Shown here: piece by piece, positions 1 through 10,700 of the stretch
Position numbering within the stretch: position 1 is the first letter of the stretch
Layout of the letters: each line of letters begins with the position of its first letter
Assembly (NCBI GenBank): GCA_025765615.1
Contig: JAIVFJ010000088.1
Coordinates: forward strand, 1 to 64,000
From: Zopfochytrium polystomum
Taxonomy: Eukaryota > Chytridiomycota > Chytridiomycetes > Chytridiales > Chytridiaceae
Length of the DNA: 64,000 bases
Reading direction: 5' to 3'
Made by a program: the position numbers and the translations under genes
The notes under the pieces: model-generated
Seen by the model: only the letters and a program-made list of their open reading frames with translations
Told to the model about the DNA's origin: nothing
The model's database searches: none

Positions 1-1059
1 TGGCCTTGGCTTCTTTGGCGTGTGCAGGCTGCTTGCCCTTGGCCTTCTTTGCAGGGCGAGCCGGCTCTGACTTCCCGTGAGGGAACTTGAGGCATTCCTC
101 GCGAGAGTGTGAGACCCAGATTCCATGAAGGTCACAAGTAGGCTTGCCGTTGAGTGCCTCACCGATCTTGCGCTTCTTGGTTGCCACTGAGGTCTTTGCT
201 GAAGCAGCTGTTTCCATCTCAGAAGTGCCATGGTGAGCAGAGTGTCTGCTGTTCTTCTCTTTGCTTTGCTGGTACAGCGTGTGGCAGTTTGTCAACTCCT
301 TGACGAGATCGCTGGTGTTGGCGTAGCCTGACAGCCCCTTGAGAAGATTTTGACGAACGCCAGAGAAGATTTCATGTCCAGGCAGCGTTTCCCTTGCTTT
401 GTGGATGATGGCAGAACGCAGGATGTTTGTCACACCCCTGCAAGTGGTGGCAGTACATTTGAAATGCTTTGGCCAATCCGTGACCAGTGTGGTCAGAGTG
501 GTGTACACCTCCTGGACTGCCGGACCAGAGTCTCTGGGTTTTGCCAAACGACTGTAAGTCGCAAGCCACTTGTCCTGCTGTTAACCAGGTGGTCCTGCAG
601 GGGCGTACTTGTCATTTGAAGCCACCTTGTACCGATCAGCCGCAGTTGGTGATGTGTGCTGCATTCATGGAGCGCACATCCTCGATGCGCGAGCAGGATC
701 GAGGGTAGCAAACCGCCTTGTCGTGTTGGGCCTCAGCTCCCTGTAGGTCTTGTGTTCTTGGCGTATACCAGTGTGGTACTTGTCAAGGGGCAGCGTGTGC
801 AGACGGTACATCTCACTGTACGCAGCCTTGGCCTCCGCGCGTTGCAGAGGATTCAGGGGGAGAACCAATACTGGAGGAGCAGCGCCGATGCCCGACCTTG
901 GTGCAGTGCTCGTTGAACGTACCGAAGTAATCAGGCTTGAGGAAGCTGGCAACAAGATTGTATGCCATGACCCGGCTTGATGACTTCTTCCACATGCAGT
1001 TCCCAAGCCTGGTAGCCGTAAGAAGAGAAGCGGACAGCCTTGGGGGTCGAAGAAGACAT
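1..1059 (-). pseudogene. Ty1/copia-type gag remnant, cut by the window edge
   Basis: Gag would form the particle shell of a copia LTR retrotransposon. Read leftward from an ATG at 1059 (start MSSSTPKAVRF), recognisable gag stretches appear in all three frames, so several indels have destroyed the frame. The piece nearest the window edge repeats positions 11936-12093 almost base for base over about 158 bp. That shared piece carries the zinc-knuckle-like CDLHG...SREEC segment and the Lys/Ala-rich tail. The rest of the element lies outside the window. The family assignment comes from the second copy, which continues into a clear copia pol. Ty1/copia is inferred; the decay and the repeat are seen directly. 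Confidence 0.6.
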
Positions 1060-1326
1060 GCTAGGTAGCGGCTTGGTGACCAGTGGACTTGTTTAGAGCG
1101 GTAGCACCCTTTTCTTGTAGAGAGGCCAAGAGCCCTTTGTTGCCTTAAAGTAGCTGGTGAGCCGGTGCTCACAGACAGGTTGGTCTTGTTTAGAGTCAGA
1201 AACCCCTTTCTTGTAAGCGCAGGCAGGGCCCTGTTCGAGCGTACGAGTGTGGGCCGACGGCTTGTAGTAGCTTTTGTGATGAAATCCCACCCAGGACTGG
1301 AGGGACTTGGTGTGTGTGGGGGATGA

Positions 1327-1352
1327 AGAGAGAGAGAGAGAGAGAGAGAGAG
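1327..1352. repeat. (AG)n microsatellite
   Basis: An uninterrupted GA/AG dinucleotide run inside the copia leader. Confidence 0.9.
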
Positions 1353-1530
1353 CAGTGATGATGGAAGAAGGGAGAGGAGTGAGAGGATTAGAGAGGAGAG
1401 AGGAGTGAGTGGGCAGAGATGGAAGAGAGAGCAAATGGAGGAAGAGAGAGTGGCTTGTTTTGCACTGGATTCTGTCAAAGCAGCAAGGAGGGGGGTTGGA
1501 TTCCTTGTTTGATCTCTGTGAGAGGTTGCT

Positions 1531-1539
1531 GCTTTTATA
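1531..1539 (-). promoter_or_regulatory. TATA-like box of the copia leader
   Basis: The minus strand reads CCTGCAGGAGTATAAAAGC here, about 470 bp upstream of the gag ATG. The same CTGCAGGAGTATAAA core occurs in LTR family C at 39795-39808, in LTR orientation, which supports a promoter role. Transcription itself is not shown. Confidence 0.4.
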
Positions 1540-1617
1540 CTCCTGCAGGTTGGAGCCATCAGAAAACAGAGGGAGCAGTGGGCTGCACAGAGCAGGCCAC
1601 AGAAATGAGATAAAACT

Positions 1618-1852
1618 GGCTGAGCACCAACCCCCAGCCTGGGCTAAGTACCCATTCAGGGCTGAGTACCACCCAGGGCTGGGCATCACTCAGGGCTGAG
1701 CACCAGCCAGGGCTAAGTACCAGCCTGGGCTGAGCACCACCCAGGGCTGAGTACCAGCCTGGGCTGTGCACCACCTAGGGCTAAGTACCAGCCAGGGCTG
1801 AGTACCCACCTTGGGCTGAGCACTTTGTCTGGGCTGAGTACCACCAGGAACC
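1618..1852. repeat. Minisatellite, about 22-bp GGGCTGAGTACCAGCC-type unit
   Basis: About ten imperfect tandem copies of a unit resembling GGGCTGAGTACCAGCCT, alternating GAGTACC, GAGCACC and AAGTACC forms. It falls within the presumed copia LTR and codes for nothing convincing. Confidence 0.85.
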
Positions 1853-2085
1853 AATTTACAGCTTGTTTGAGAAACAGTTGCTTGTAAATTGGTTTGGTTG
1901 TTTCCAAATCAGGAAGCTTGTTTGGGAAACAAGCCGCTTTTTTCCTTGTTTTTAGAAATCCAATGATTGGTGCAATCTCTGGTGAGCTCAGTTTTTATCT
2001 CATTTTTAGAAATGCAGTGATTGGTGCAATCCCTGATTCCTAAATGCCTGTTGCATTGCTCAGATTGCACAGCACAGCAGGAAAG

Positions 2086-2205
2086 CTGGAATTCCAGATC
2101 AGGAAGCGGAATTCCGGTGCAGAGAGAGGAATTCCAGATCAGGAAGCGGAATTCCGATGCAAAAGGGCGGAATTCCGGTGCAGAGAGCGGAATTCCGGAG
2201 CCTGG
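2086..2205. repeat. Minisatellite built on GGAATTCC blocks
   Basis: Six tandem or near-tandem blocks each begin with GGAATTCC, followed by either AGATCAGGAAGC or GGTGCAGAGAGC. The unit is about 20-24 bp and EcoRI sites recur. Confidence 0.85.
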
Positions 2206-2581
2206 GGCAGTGGTACACTGCTTCTGCATGCTTGCTGTGCTGTGTTACATGTGCAGAGTGCGTAGTTTGCGCATTTTTGTGCATGTTCTAATTGCATTGT
2301 TCCTACCGGTAGGATGAACAAAGCTAGAACAACAGCCGCCTTTGCCTATCTCTTTTTATTGAGAACAGATTAGCCCTTCCGAGCGCCCCATTCAAGTATT
2401 GAATCTACTGAGCCCTTCAAACACCCCATCCAATGTGATTGGATGGAGTTCTCAAAAGGATCATCAGTAATGGGCGTAGTGTACCCCGTGGGTCGAATCT
2501 CAACACACCCCCGCAATAGAAAGAGAGGGGGCAACTGTTTTCTCCTGGAGCACATGGCTGTCCAACAATGCCAGCCAAGCA

Positions 2582-2598
2582 GTGGGACTCGAACCCAC
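2582..2598 (-). other. tRNA-like T-arm (B-box) inside a repeat-like stretch
   Basis: On the minus strand the sequence folds as a perfect 5-bp stem with a 7-nt loop, GTGGG-TTCGAGT-CCCAC, and contains the Pol III B-box GGTTCGAGTCC. A 9-bp inverted repeat (ACACTTGTG/CACAAGTGT) lies just upstream on that strand. I could not build an acceptor stem or a convincing A-box, so it is called a tRNA-like remnant and not a tRNA gene. No gene is seen in 2326-2929 around it. Confidence 0.35.
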
Positions 2599-2929
2599 CC
2601 ATGTACCCCCCTACACTTGTGAAAACCTGCATGAACCCACAAGTGTAGCTGGAGAAGCCAGAGAGAGCCTTTAGACTAAGCGTTGTGCTGATTTGAGCGT
2701 GGGCACCACACTTACACCTTGGAGGTCGGCGAGACTGCAAATTCCCATCAGTGATGCAAGCTTTGCATGTTGAGCTGCGGGAATTCAGCGTGTATGTCTC
2801 TTGTGGTATCATAATTCCTGGGATGTGTTCCTGGATACTGCAGAGTAGTTTGTGTATAGCACAGAATGAATAAAACTAGAATGTGTGTTGTTGAGGAAAT
2901 TGACACTCTGCGTGTTCGTTAGCATCTCT

Positions 2930-5387
2930 CTACCAGAATCGACCCAAGTAGCATATGTCAAAATGGAGGCGACAGAATACACCTCTGATGGATACGCCCT
3001 TAATCGATAGTATCTTAGTCATGTAGGCTACGTTTCGTACCATGAGATTGAAGAGACATTGGATATCACTCGATCTCTCCGTGCCACAGATTTCAGCTGC
3101 GACTGAGCGTAGGGAACAAACTGCTACATTTTGTGGCTCTATGTCGTCATACTTGGAGGTGTTAGAGACTGCTTGTATATGCTTGTATCTCCTCTTTGGT
3201 GGCTTAAAAGCCTCTCCTTGGTCCACCACCAACACACCCGGCTCAACATTAGACAGCAACGACTCTGCAAATGATGACTTCGAACCAGTAACTTCGTGCT
3301 TCGCCTTGTCAAGCGTGTCTTGAATCACTAATTCTGTTATTTGTGTAAATAACCGCAGTCCAGGGAATCCGTATGAACCAGGATCTCGTGGTATCGATGG
3401 CGGAGTCCATATTGAGAGTTTACCAGAGGGGATCCAGAGTGGGAAGGTGCACTGCTTCGCTGTTCTAGTCTCGAACGCTATACCTTTGATCTGTCTACCG
3501 TAAACATACCCGCTAGCAACACTCATGTGGGAGTCTATGGTATGAGATAGTTTTTTCATACTCTTTCTCACTACTTGCTTGTAGAGAGGAGCTGTAGTCA
3601 TATACTCCTGCATAATTCCTCTGTAATTCTCCTTCATTTTACACAGCCTATGGTACGCATTATCGAAGGATATGTCACCTAGCTGTGTAATACTGCAAGT
3701 AGACCCCATCATAAAATCGTGTGAGAGGTAGTCTTCGCGCATAGTGGCTGCAAGACCATCCGCTAAACCCTCGAGATATGAGCCCACAGCCTGAGCTATA
3801 CTGGAATCCGAGAATTTCTGCTCTGGTTCGACAGCAATAGCCATCTCAATCTCGCTCCTTGATTCTTCCCTTGATACTACAGGCAAAATGTACTTCGTCC
3901 CCATCGAAATCTAAACCCATCTTCGGGCACATGGAAGGATGGCAACCAATCGTAGGATTATCCCAAAAGCGGATTATCACAGGCTGCACTGAACCGACAG
4001 AAATCACTGGACACCTGAGTACCACACCATAGTCGCCTTCTGTTACCTGACCTGAATGCAAAGTAAGGCGAGATTAATGCACGCCTCTTCTCCTCTTTCC
4101 TATACGGTACCTTCATTCTGCTGCCCCACCATCTGGGAATGAAAATCTCTTGTGGTTTTCCCTCCCAGGTGAGTGTTGCGATACCTCTGGCTGCCGTCAT
4201 TGGTTTGAGCTCGAAAACACCGCCTCTATACAGGCCGCCCTTACCAAGAAGATAGCTAGTGACTTCTTTGACGAATTCAGCTGAGCCCCAGTCTCCAGAT
4301 AGTAGCCTATCGTTCGCTTTCATCTGAGGATTGCTAAAAGTCTCATCCTCGATCGTCATAAAGTGGGGGAATCCGAGCTTCATGCTTCGTCTTGCATCCT
4401 CTGTGCCTCGAAAGTGACCGCTGCAATTCTCGTGGCCTACTAGATTGCATCTTGTCCTTCTCTCTGGTGTCTTCTGTTGGTACTCAACATATCTAACCGC
4501 AGAAACTCTAATAGGCTTTCTGATTAGTGTGGTAACCTTTGGTGCAACATCTACTCTGGTTGAAGAAGGACACATATCTTCTCATCACAAATGGCTTGAT
4601 GTCAGAGCCTTCAGTCGCAAGTATCGGCATTTGAGTTTTAAGACGTTGTCACACAATGCTCAGTATGGAGACCCAATCACACTTTGCTTCCTACCCGAAC
4701 CACACTTGCCAGAGAATCCGGTGCACTCTCCAGAAGGCTTCAGGATGATTTGGTAGTCTATAACTATCCGTGGGTAACCTCACTATCGTACCACTCGAAT
4801 CTGGGGGCCTATAGATTATTTCCATATCCTTGATGCGCAGTTTCATAAGCGAGTGGAATCGGAGGTAGGCATCCTTCACTAGCTTCTTAATGCTTCGCAA
4901 TCGAAGCTCACAGTGAATGTCTATAGAGGATACTTTACTAGACATCGGACTTAGGACCAGTAAGCAGTACATCGACGAGAGAGTAAGATAGAATACTCCA
5001 TAGCTAGTAGATACCATGTTGAAATCGAGTATGTGGAATGGCTATGTCATCATTGACTCTCGTTCGAGCACCATGGGTTGTTTGTATGGACACGATTACA
5101 CCAGCAATGTTTCTCAAAGCAATAGAGACCAATTCAGACTCGAAATTTACAATACCAATGTGAAATGGGAGAGCACGTAGTAATTGTGAGTTCATTCTGT
5201 GGGTTAAACACCTGACGTATGATTCGTGTGTTTCATCGGGGCAAATAATGTCTCCATCGATACATACGCTGACGGATTGTAGAGAGTTGCTACGTTGTGT
5301 GAGATTGCTATCTTGCGTGTCTATGCTAGAGACTACATCTCTTTTGGGACTGAGCTCATAGCGACTGAGATTTTGGTCTAATGCCAT
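2930..5387 (-). pseudogene. DNA-dependent RNA polymerase largest-subunit relic (virus- or plasmid-like)
   Basis: The catalytic subunit of multisubunit RNA polymerase carries the Mg-binding Asp triad. Read leftward from 5387, five overlapping open segments in different frames follow the family's order. They are a zinc-binding N-terminal stretch (C...H..CSGHF, near 4400-4440); a clamp/active-site approach (GKGG.YRG......ARG, near 4190-4250); an R.P......Q segment leading to LDFDGDE at about 3895-3915; and a DT..KA....G stretch near 3290-3330 resembling the DTAVKTAETGY region. The frame changes at about 4060 and 3895 fall inside conserved motifs, with no GT-AG sites, so these are lesions and not introns. 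The C-terminal third is absent. The sequence is far from RPB1/RPA1/RPC1. An endogenised large DNA virus or linear plasmid is inferred; the exact group is not resolved. Confidence 0.6.
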
Positions 5388-6289
5388 AAATATCAGCGAG
5401 TAGCGGGTGATCTATATCATCTTCGCTAGTGGTTCACATTTTACAACACAGTAGCTTTTTCGTTAGTACAATAGACCATCAGAGTACAGAGTCAAAGCGT
5501 GTTTCTTCATGCTAGAGTGATACCTAGTACAATACAGATCATATCGGAAAGTAGTACCAATGTGGTTGTGATTATTAGTACAAGACTTAAGTTGCAAGTA
5601 CTGAAATCTCTTGACCGTAGAAATCACATCTGTTGGTAGTCGGTTCTAGTCAAGGACCCACTAGCGATGGAACGTGCAATTTGGATCGTAGGTGATGTAT
5701 GTACTGGCTCTGAGCCTTACTCTATCTGGCTACTCTCGGGTGGATGGCCGTGGTGGATTGGGGACCGCCCAATAACGAACAAAGTCGGACTGGGAGCCTG
5801 GACGAGCACTGGCAGGAGCTAGTACGCTACTGACCTGAGGATCTGAGTTGCACAGAAAGTCGCTAGTGTGTGTCGGTATTATGTCACCGCAAATCCGCTG
5901 TGGACGCCAATGTCTAAACTGGAGATAAGCTCACCACATGACCTGCTAAGCGTAAGACTCAAAGACTATCGATTATCGACTATGTTCAACAGACCAAGTC
6001 CACGTTGCTTGTGCCTGGGTGATTACAACATCAGCAATGCTTCCTGTCCGAGGGACTGCGTTGTGTTGTTGGTTCAATTTTTGCAGTCTTATTTCTGCCT
6101 CACGCCAACTCCACAAGATTCGGACTCATAGATTGCTTCTTATTTCCTTGAGGGGATTGTCGTTGAGGGTTGCACCTGAAGACTTGTATCTTGAATGCTC
6201 GTGCTATAGTTTGAAGCTACAAGTGTAAGATCCAAGCTGGTATTCTACAAGCTCGTTCTAAACATCGGTGGATCGATAGCGGATGAATC
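5388..6289. other. No recognisable gene; continues the low-GC island
   Basis: Only short ORFs occur, without recognisable motifs or codon character. Base composition matches the polymerase relic on one side and the broken ORFs on the other, so it is probably part of the same insertion. Confidence 0.4.
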
Positions 6290-7354
6290 ATGGGTGTAAC
6301 AGACAGACTGACACATCCAGTAGAGACAGGGGAACTCGCACTCAAGGGCCGGTGGTTTGACTATGTGCTGATTGCGCTTGATAAACGCTGGGCAATAAAC
6401 CAGAGCATCATGGAGAGCGTCAGTCGAGAAATGGCTAGCAGGAAGCTTCCGCAACAATGGCCAGAAGAGATGGTACAACAACCTCCCTGTTGTTCGAAGA
6501 CATCCAATTCGATAACTACCATGTGCTAGTTGACAGGGATAATATGACGGCATCCGTTCACGCAGGAGCGTTCTTGAGTTTTACAGACGGTGGTAATGGA
6601 ACACTCAATCCACTCGCAAGACGCTCCACTTACCTTCACATCTGGTTGTGGGCTTGGGGTGGAGACCATGGCCTAGATTGTGACATTTCGCTAGATTCTA
6701 TGTCTTCTGCTGTCAAGAATACAATTTCCTATGCTATGACACGATACATATGTAACAACAATGGAAACTTTGTTCCAGACACCGCTTGCTCGCACATTCG
6801 ATACTCGTGTGACAATGAACCCAACAAAGGATATGGTGCAGACGCTGGACTCCTGTGGTACTACACAGTGACGACGGATGATAACGCCCCGAGCACAAAC
6901 AACTGCGATGGAAATTGGCCCTGGTGATATTGGCAAATTCAATATCGAGCTATGTCGCGCCTTAAGTTTTAAAACTGGATTAGCACTGTATGAATCAAAG
7001 ATGGAAGTTGCCGAAGTCAAAAGACTGCTGTTTATCATCCAGTACGTGTCGGTGGTTTACTACAGGCTCTCACTGCTATGCCTCAAGACCGTACCCTCGC
7101 TGTTTCTGCTATCGTGTGATGCCACAATAGACAAAATAACTTGCGAGTCTTCAGTCACAGGTGCTACTACCATTAACTTGAAAGGTACAAGCGTATACGT
7201 GATCCACCTTCTGATACTACGCATTTGTATAGAGAATGTGGCACTGATTGAAAAAACGATGCATCAGAGTGAGATGCTTTTTTCATTCGCTGCATCCAGG
7301 ATACTTGAGACTATTAGTCAAATTGTAGAGTCCATTTTCCAGAGAAACGGGTAA
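6290..7354 (+). pseudogene. Unrecognised broken ORF(s) beside the polymerase relic
   Basis: Three plus-strand open segments overlap end to end in alternating frames: 6290-6529, 6457-6927 and 6878-7354. This is the pattern of one coding region hit by indels. The middle segment opens with ATG and encodes about 156 aa rich in Asn, Asp and Trp, with several Cys (YICNNNGN, HIRYSCDNEP, YGADAGLLWYY). The last segment is hydrophobic and helical in character. I do not recognise the family. The context suggests the same foreign source as the polymerase relic, but that is inference only. Confidence 0.25.
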
Positions 7355-7772
7355 CAATTCCATAGCTTAGGGACTCTGGGAAGTGTGCTCTATGAATTGT
7401 TAGAAGAAGCAACGAGCAATCAACCAATCACAACTCCTCCGCAACAAACCATCTCACCACCCAAGCCTCCCCCACATATCACAACCAGCCCCAACACCAC
7501 CACCTCCACACCCGTTCTAAAACCACAACCACCACAACGCAACTCCCAACACCACACACCACCAGTCCCATTCCACTAGTCTCATTTCACTATCAGTTTC
7601 TCATTCTAGCGTCTAATAGGCAATCTCTTAGAGTGGAGCTTCGCGCTTCAAGCCACTAGACATAAGCTACGAGAACACAATCTACCGCCTACTAGAGAGA
7701 GTCATGTAGCACTCAACAGCGGGCACACCGTGAGAATTTCTTACTAACTGAAAGAATGGAGGATTTCGGTTG
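7355..7772. other. Proline/threonine-coding low-complexity stretch and copia junction
   Basis: Positions 7385-7579 could encode a 64-aa Pro/Thr-rich peptide of biased composition with no recognisable domain. Beyond it lies the broken 3' end of the copia element. No copia 3' LTR like the leader at 1060-2325 is visible. Confidence 0.35.
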
Positions 7773-10700
7773 TTAGTGGAACAATGTTTGTTGTACATGC
7801 AACATTGTCGTGAGAACGATAGTGGTGGAAGAAGAGGAGATAGCTTTGGTGAGAAGGTCGGCAATCATCATGTCCGTTGGGCAATGAATGAGTTGAACCT
7901 CCTTTTTCTCCAAGTGGTCCCGTATGAAATGCAACCTCACGTCAAAGTGTTTGACCCGACCATGGTGTATTGGATTCATAGCAATAGCTATGGTTGAACG
8001 ATTGTCTTCATAAACAGTAGTGGGCTTATTTGAATCCATACCCAGCTCCTGGAAGAGCATTCGTAGCCAGATTGCCTCTTTGATGGCCTCAGTAAGGGAG
8101 AAGTATTCCGCCTCAGTTGAGGACAAAGCGACAACTGATTGTTTCTTGCTGTACCATGTAATAGCACCCCCGCAAAGCATGAACACATGCCCTGACCTCG
8201 ACTTGCGTCCATCCTCTTCAGCATAGCTGGCATCAGCGTAGCCATGTGGTTCATCCCACTCTGGGTAAGAAATACCCACAGCTTTCTCTACCTCTGGGAG
8301 CGTTGCATTGGTGATGCATGTCATCTGGGAGTCTCCCTTCTGGTAGAAAAGTCCATGATCCCAGGTAGCGCGGACATATCGCAGCAATCTGTCAAGTGCA
8401 AGGGAATCTGAATGGGTTGGAGCAGACTGGTATTGTGCAAGTGTATTCACAGCATACGCAATGTCAGGGCGCGTCAAGTTTGCAAGGTAAGCAAGTTGCA
8501 TGAGTGTGCTTCGGAAGTATTCTGACTCTTTTTGTGGAAGTTTTCCAGAGTCCACATCGTGTATCCATGTTGTGGACATGGGAGTTGCTTTGATTTTGAC
8601 AGGTAAGCCTTCATCGTCACACCAGTAGTTTGCTTCCTCCAAGACATGCTGTGTGTAGTTTTTCTGTCCAATAAAGATTCCATCTTTGATTTTCTCAACT
8701 TGAATGCCAACAGCATCTTTTGGGTTGAGGTCCTCGCGGATTTTGAACTTTGATTTGATCAGAGAAAGAATTTTGGCAATTTCTTCTTCAGTGTGACTGA
8801 AGATGAGGATGTCATCTACGTATAGAGTGATGATGGTCTTGACCTTTCCATCAGGGTGCCTTTGCACAAAGACACAGTGGTCAGTCTTCAATTGCGTAAA
8901 TCCAATTTCTACTAGGAAGTCGCGGATTGTTTTGTACAACTGTCGACCAGACTGGTGCAGTCCGTACAGACTCTTCCTGAGTAAACAGACAAGAAGTATC
9001 CCGTCTGCACCACGTATCTCAAAGCCTTCTGGTTGTTCCATGAAGTTTTCAATGTCCAGTTTGGCGTTCAAGTATGCAGTTTCGACATCAAGGCCTGCAA
9101 GTATGAGGTCAAACAGCAACGAGATAGCAAGGATTGCCCTTATGGAGGAGCTGCGGACGACAGGGGAGAAGGTCTCATTGTAGTCCTGACCAAAGATCTG
9201 AGTGTAACCCCGACCAACAAGGCGAGCCTTGAAGCGTTCAAGGTACCCTTCACTGTCAAACTTGTAGGCAAAAACCCATTTGGGCTTGAGTATCTTACGC
9301 CCTTTAGGTCGAGCCACTAAGTCCCAGACATGCTTTGATGTGATCGAATTGATCTCTGAGAGTTGAGCTGCCTTCCAATACTTTGCAAAAGGAGAACGCA
9401 TGGCCTCTTTATGCGAAGCAGGGAGTGGCGGTAAGTCCCGCTGGTGGATCCTTTCTGTTGGATATGCTGTGACTTCCTCCGGCTCAAGCACAGTGTATGC
9501 TTTGAGCGTTTGGTAGAGTTCACGAAATTGTCCCCGTGCTATTCGTAGTTTACGAATTCTTGCAGTTAAAGCGCGGAGTGTTTTCCGACTGTAAGTGGAA
9601 GGACTTGTGGCAATTGATGGTTTTGTTCGTAGTTTACAAAGGTTTGCCTTCAATGCCAGGTAGTCACGTAAACCTGATGGCTCTCGTGGTATGATTGGGG
9701 GATTTGTTGCCTCCCCTGTTGACTCTGGCAAACCTAGAATGTCAGGGGAAGTTGAGCGCTCCCTAGGAGGGATTTCCTGTTCATCAGGTATTGACTCTGG
9801 TTCAGAATCAGATGCGTCGTATAGCATACCCGGCTGTAGATCTCCCCCCTGTGATTCTGCAGGTGGTACATCATCTTCTTGTGAGTCAGACAGAGCGTCA
9901 GGATGTGCCACATCTGGATCAGTGTACATAGCGGGGGTATGCAACGAGGAGGAAAGATATTGGAAATCCTGAGCTGTGGGTTGGACTGGTCCCCATTCCT
10001 TCAAGCGGGAGTCATGAAGGAACTGTCTCCAATTCCGCACAATGCCAGGAAAAACATTTTCGTGAAAGGAGACATGGAAGTGTTCCGATATTCTCTGGGT
10101 TTTCAAGTTGTAGACAACTGGAAGAGTGTTTCCTTTATACCCTAAGAAGATGCCTGGCGCCCCTTTGTCAGGATGTTTAAGCGTTCGCTTTTCCTTTGGG
10201 ATACGGTGGATTACCAAACAGCCAAAGGTGCGGATGGGATCAACATTTGGCTTTTCACCGTACCAAGCTTCGTAAGGTGTTTTCTTAGTGTAAGAGTGGT
10301 AAACCCTGTTCTTTATGTATGCTGCGTAGCGGACTGCATACACAAAGAAAGAGTGGGGCAATCGTGACTCTAAGAGCATGCAGTGTGCCATGTCTTTGAG
10401 AGTGTTGACCTGACGTTCTACCAGCCCATTGAATTCCTTGGTGAATGCAGGACTAGGTTCTAAAACAATAGGAGGATGCCAAGTATTGGCCCAAGTTTTG
10501 AATTCTCCATCTTTGAAGATTTCCCCCCTGTCACAGCACACAGATGTGATATGTTTGCCATGTTGTTGTTCAAACCTTTCGATCGTAGACCGGAATCTTG
10601 TGGGCGCGTCGGACAAAGAGTTGAGGAACTCAATGTCAAGCCAACGGGTTGACTCTTCCACAACCAGTTGCCAATGTTTTTCACCATGGTGTCCACGTGC

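Larger units (their letters stand above)
1060..2325 (-). mobile_element. Probable 5' LTR and leader of the window-edge copia element
   Basis: This stretch lies immediately upstream (minus strand) of the gag remnant and has no credible gene. It holds a TATA-like box on the minus strand at 1531-1539 preceded by CCTGCAGGAG, an (AG)n tract, and two minisatellites. A plausible left edge is TGTTCATCCTACCGG, read leftward from about 2318, but no second LTR or target-site duplication is available to prove it. The LTR call is therefore inference from position and promoter-like content. Confidence 0.35.

Noticed and set aside
813..1689. 248- and 198-codon minus-strand ORFs over the GA repeat
   Set aside because: Ser/Leu runs come from the dinucleotide tract; gag coding lies in other frames and begins at 1059.
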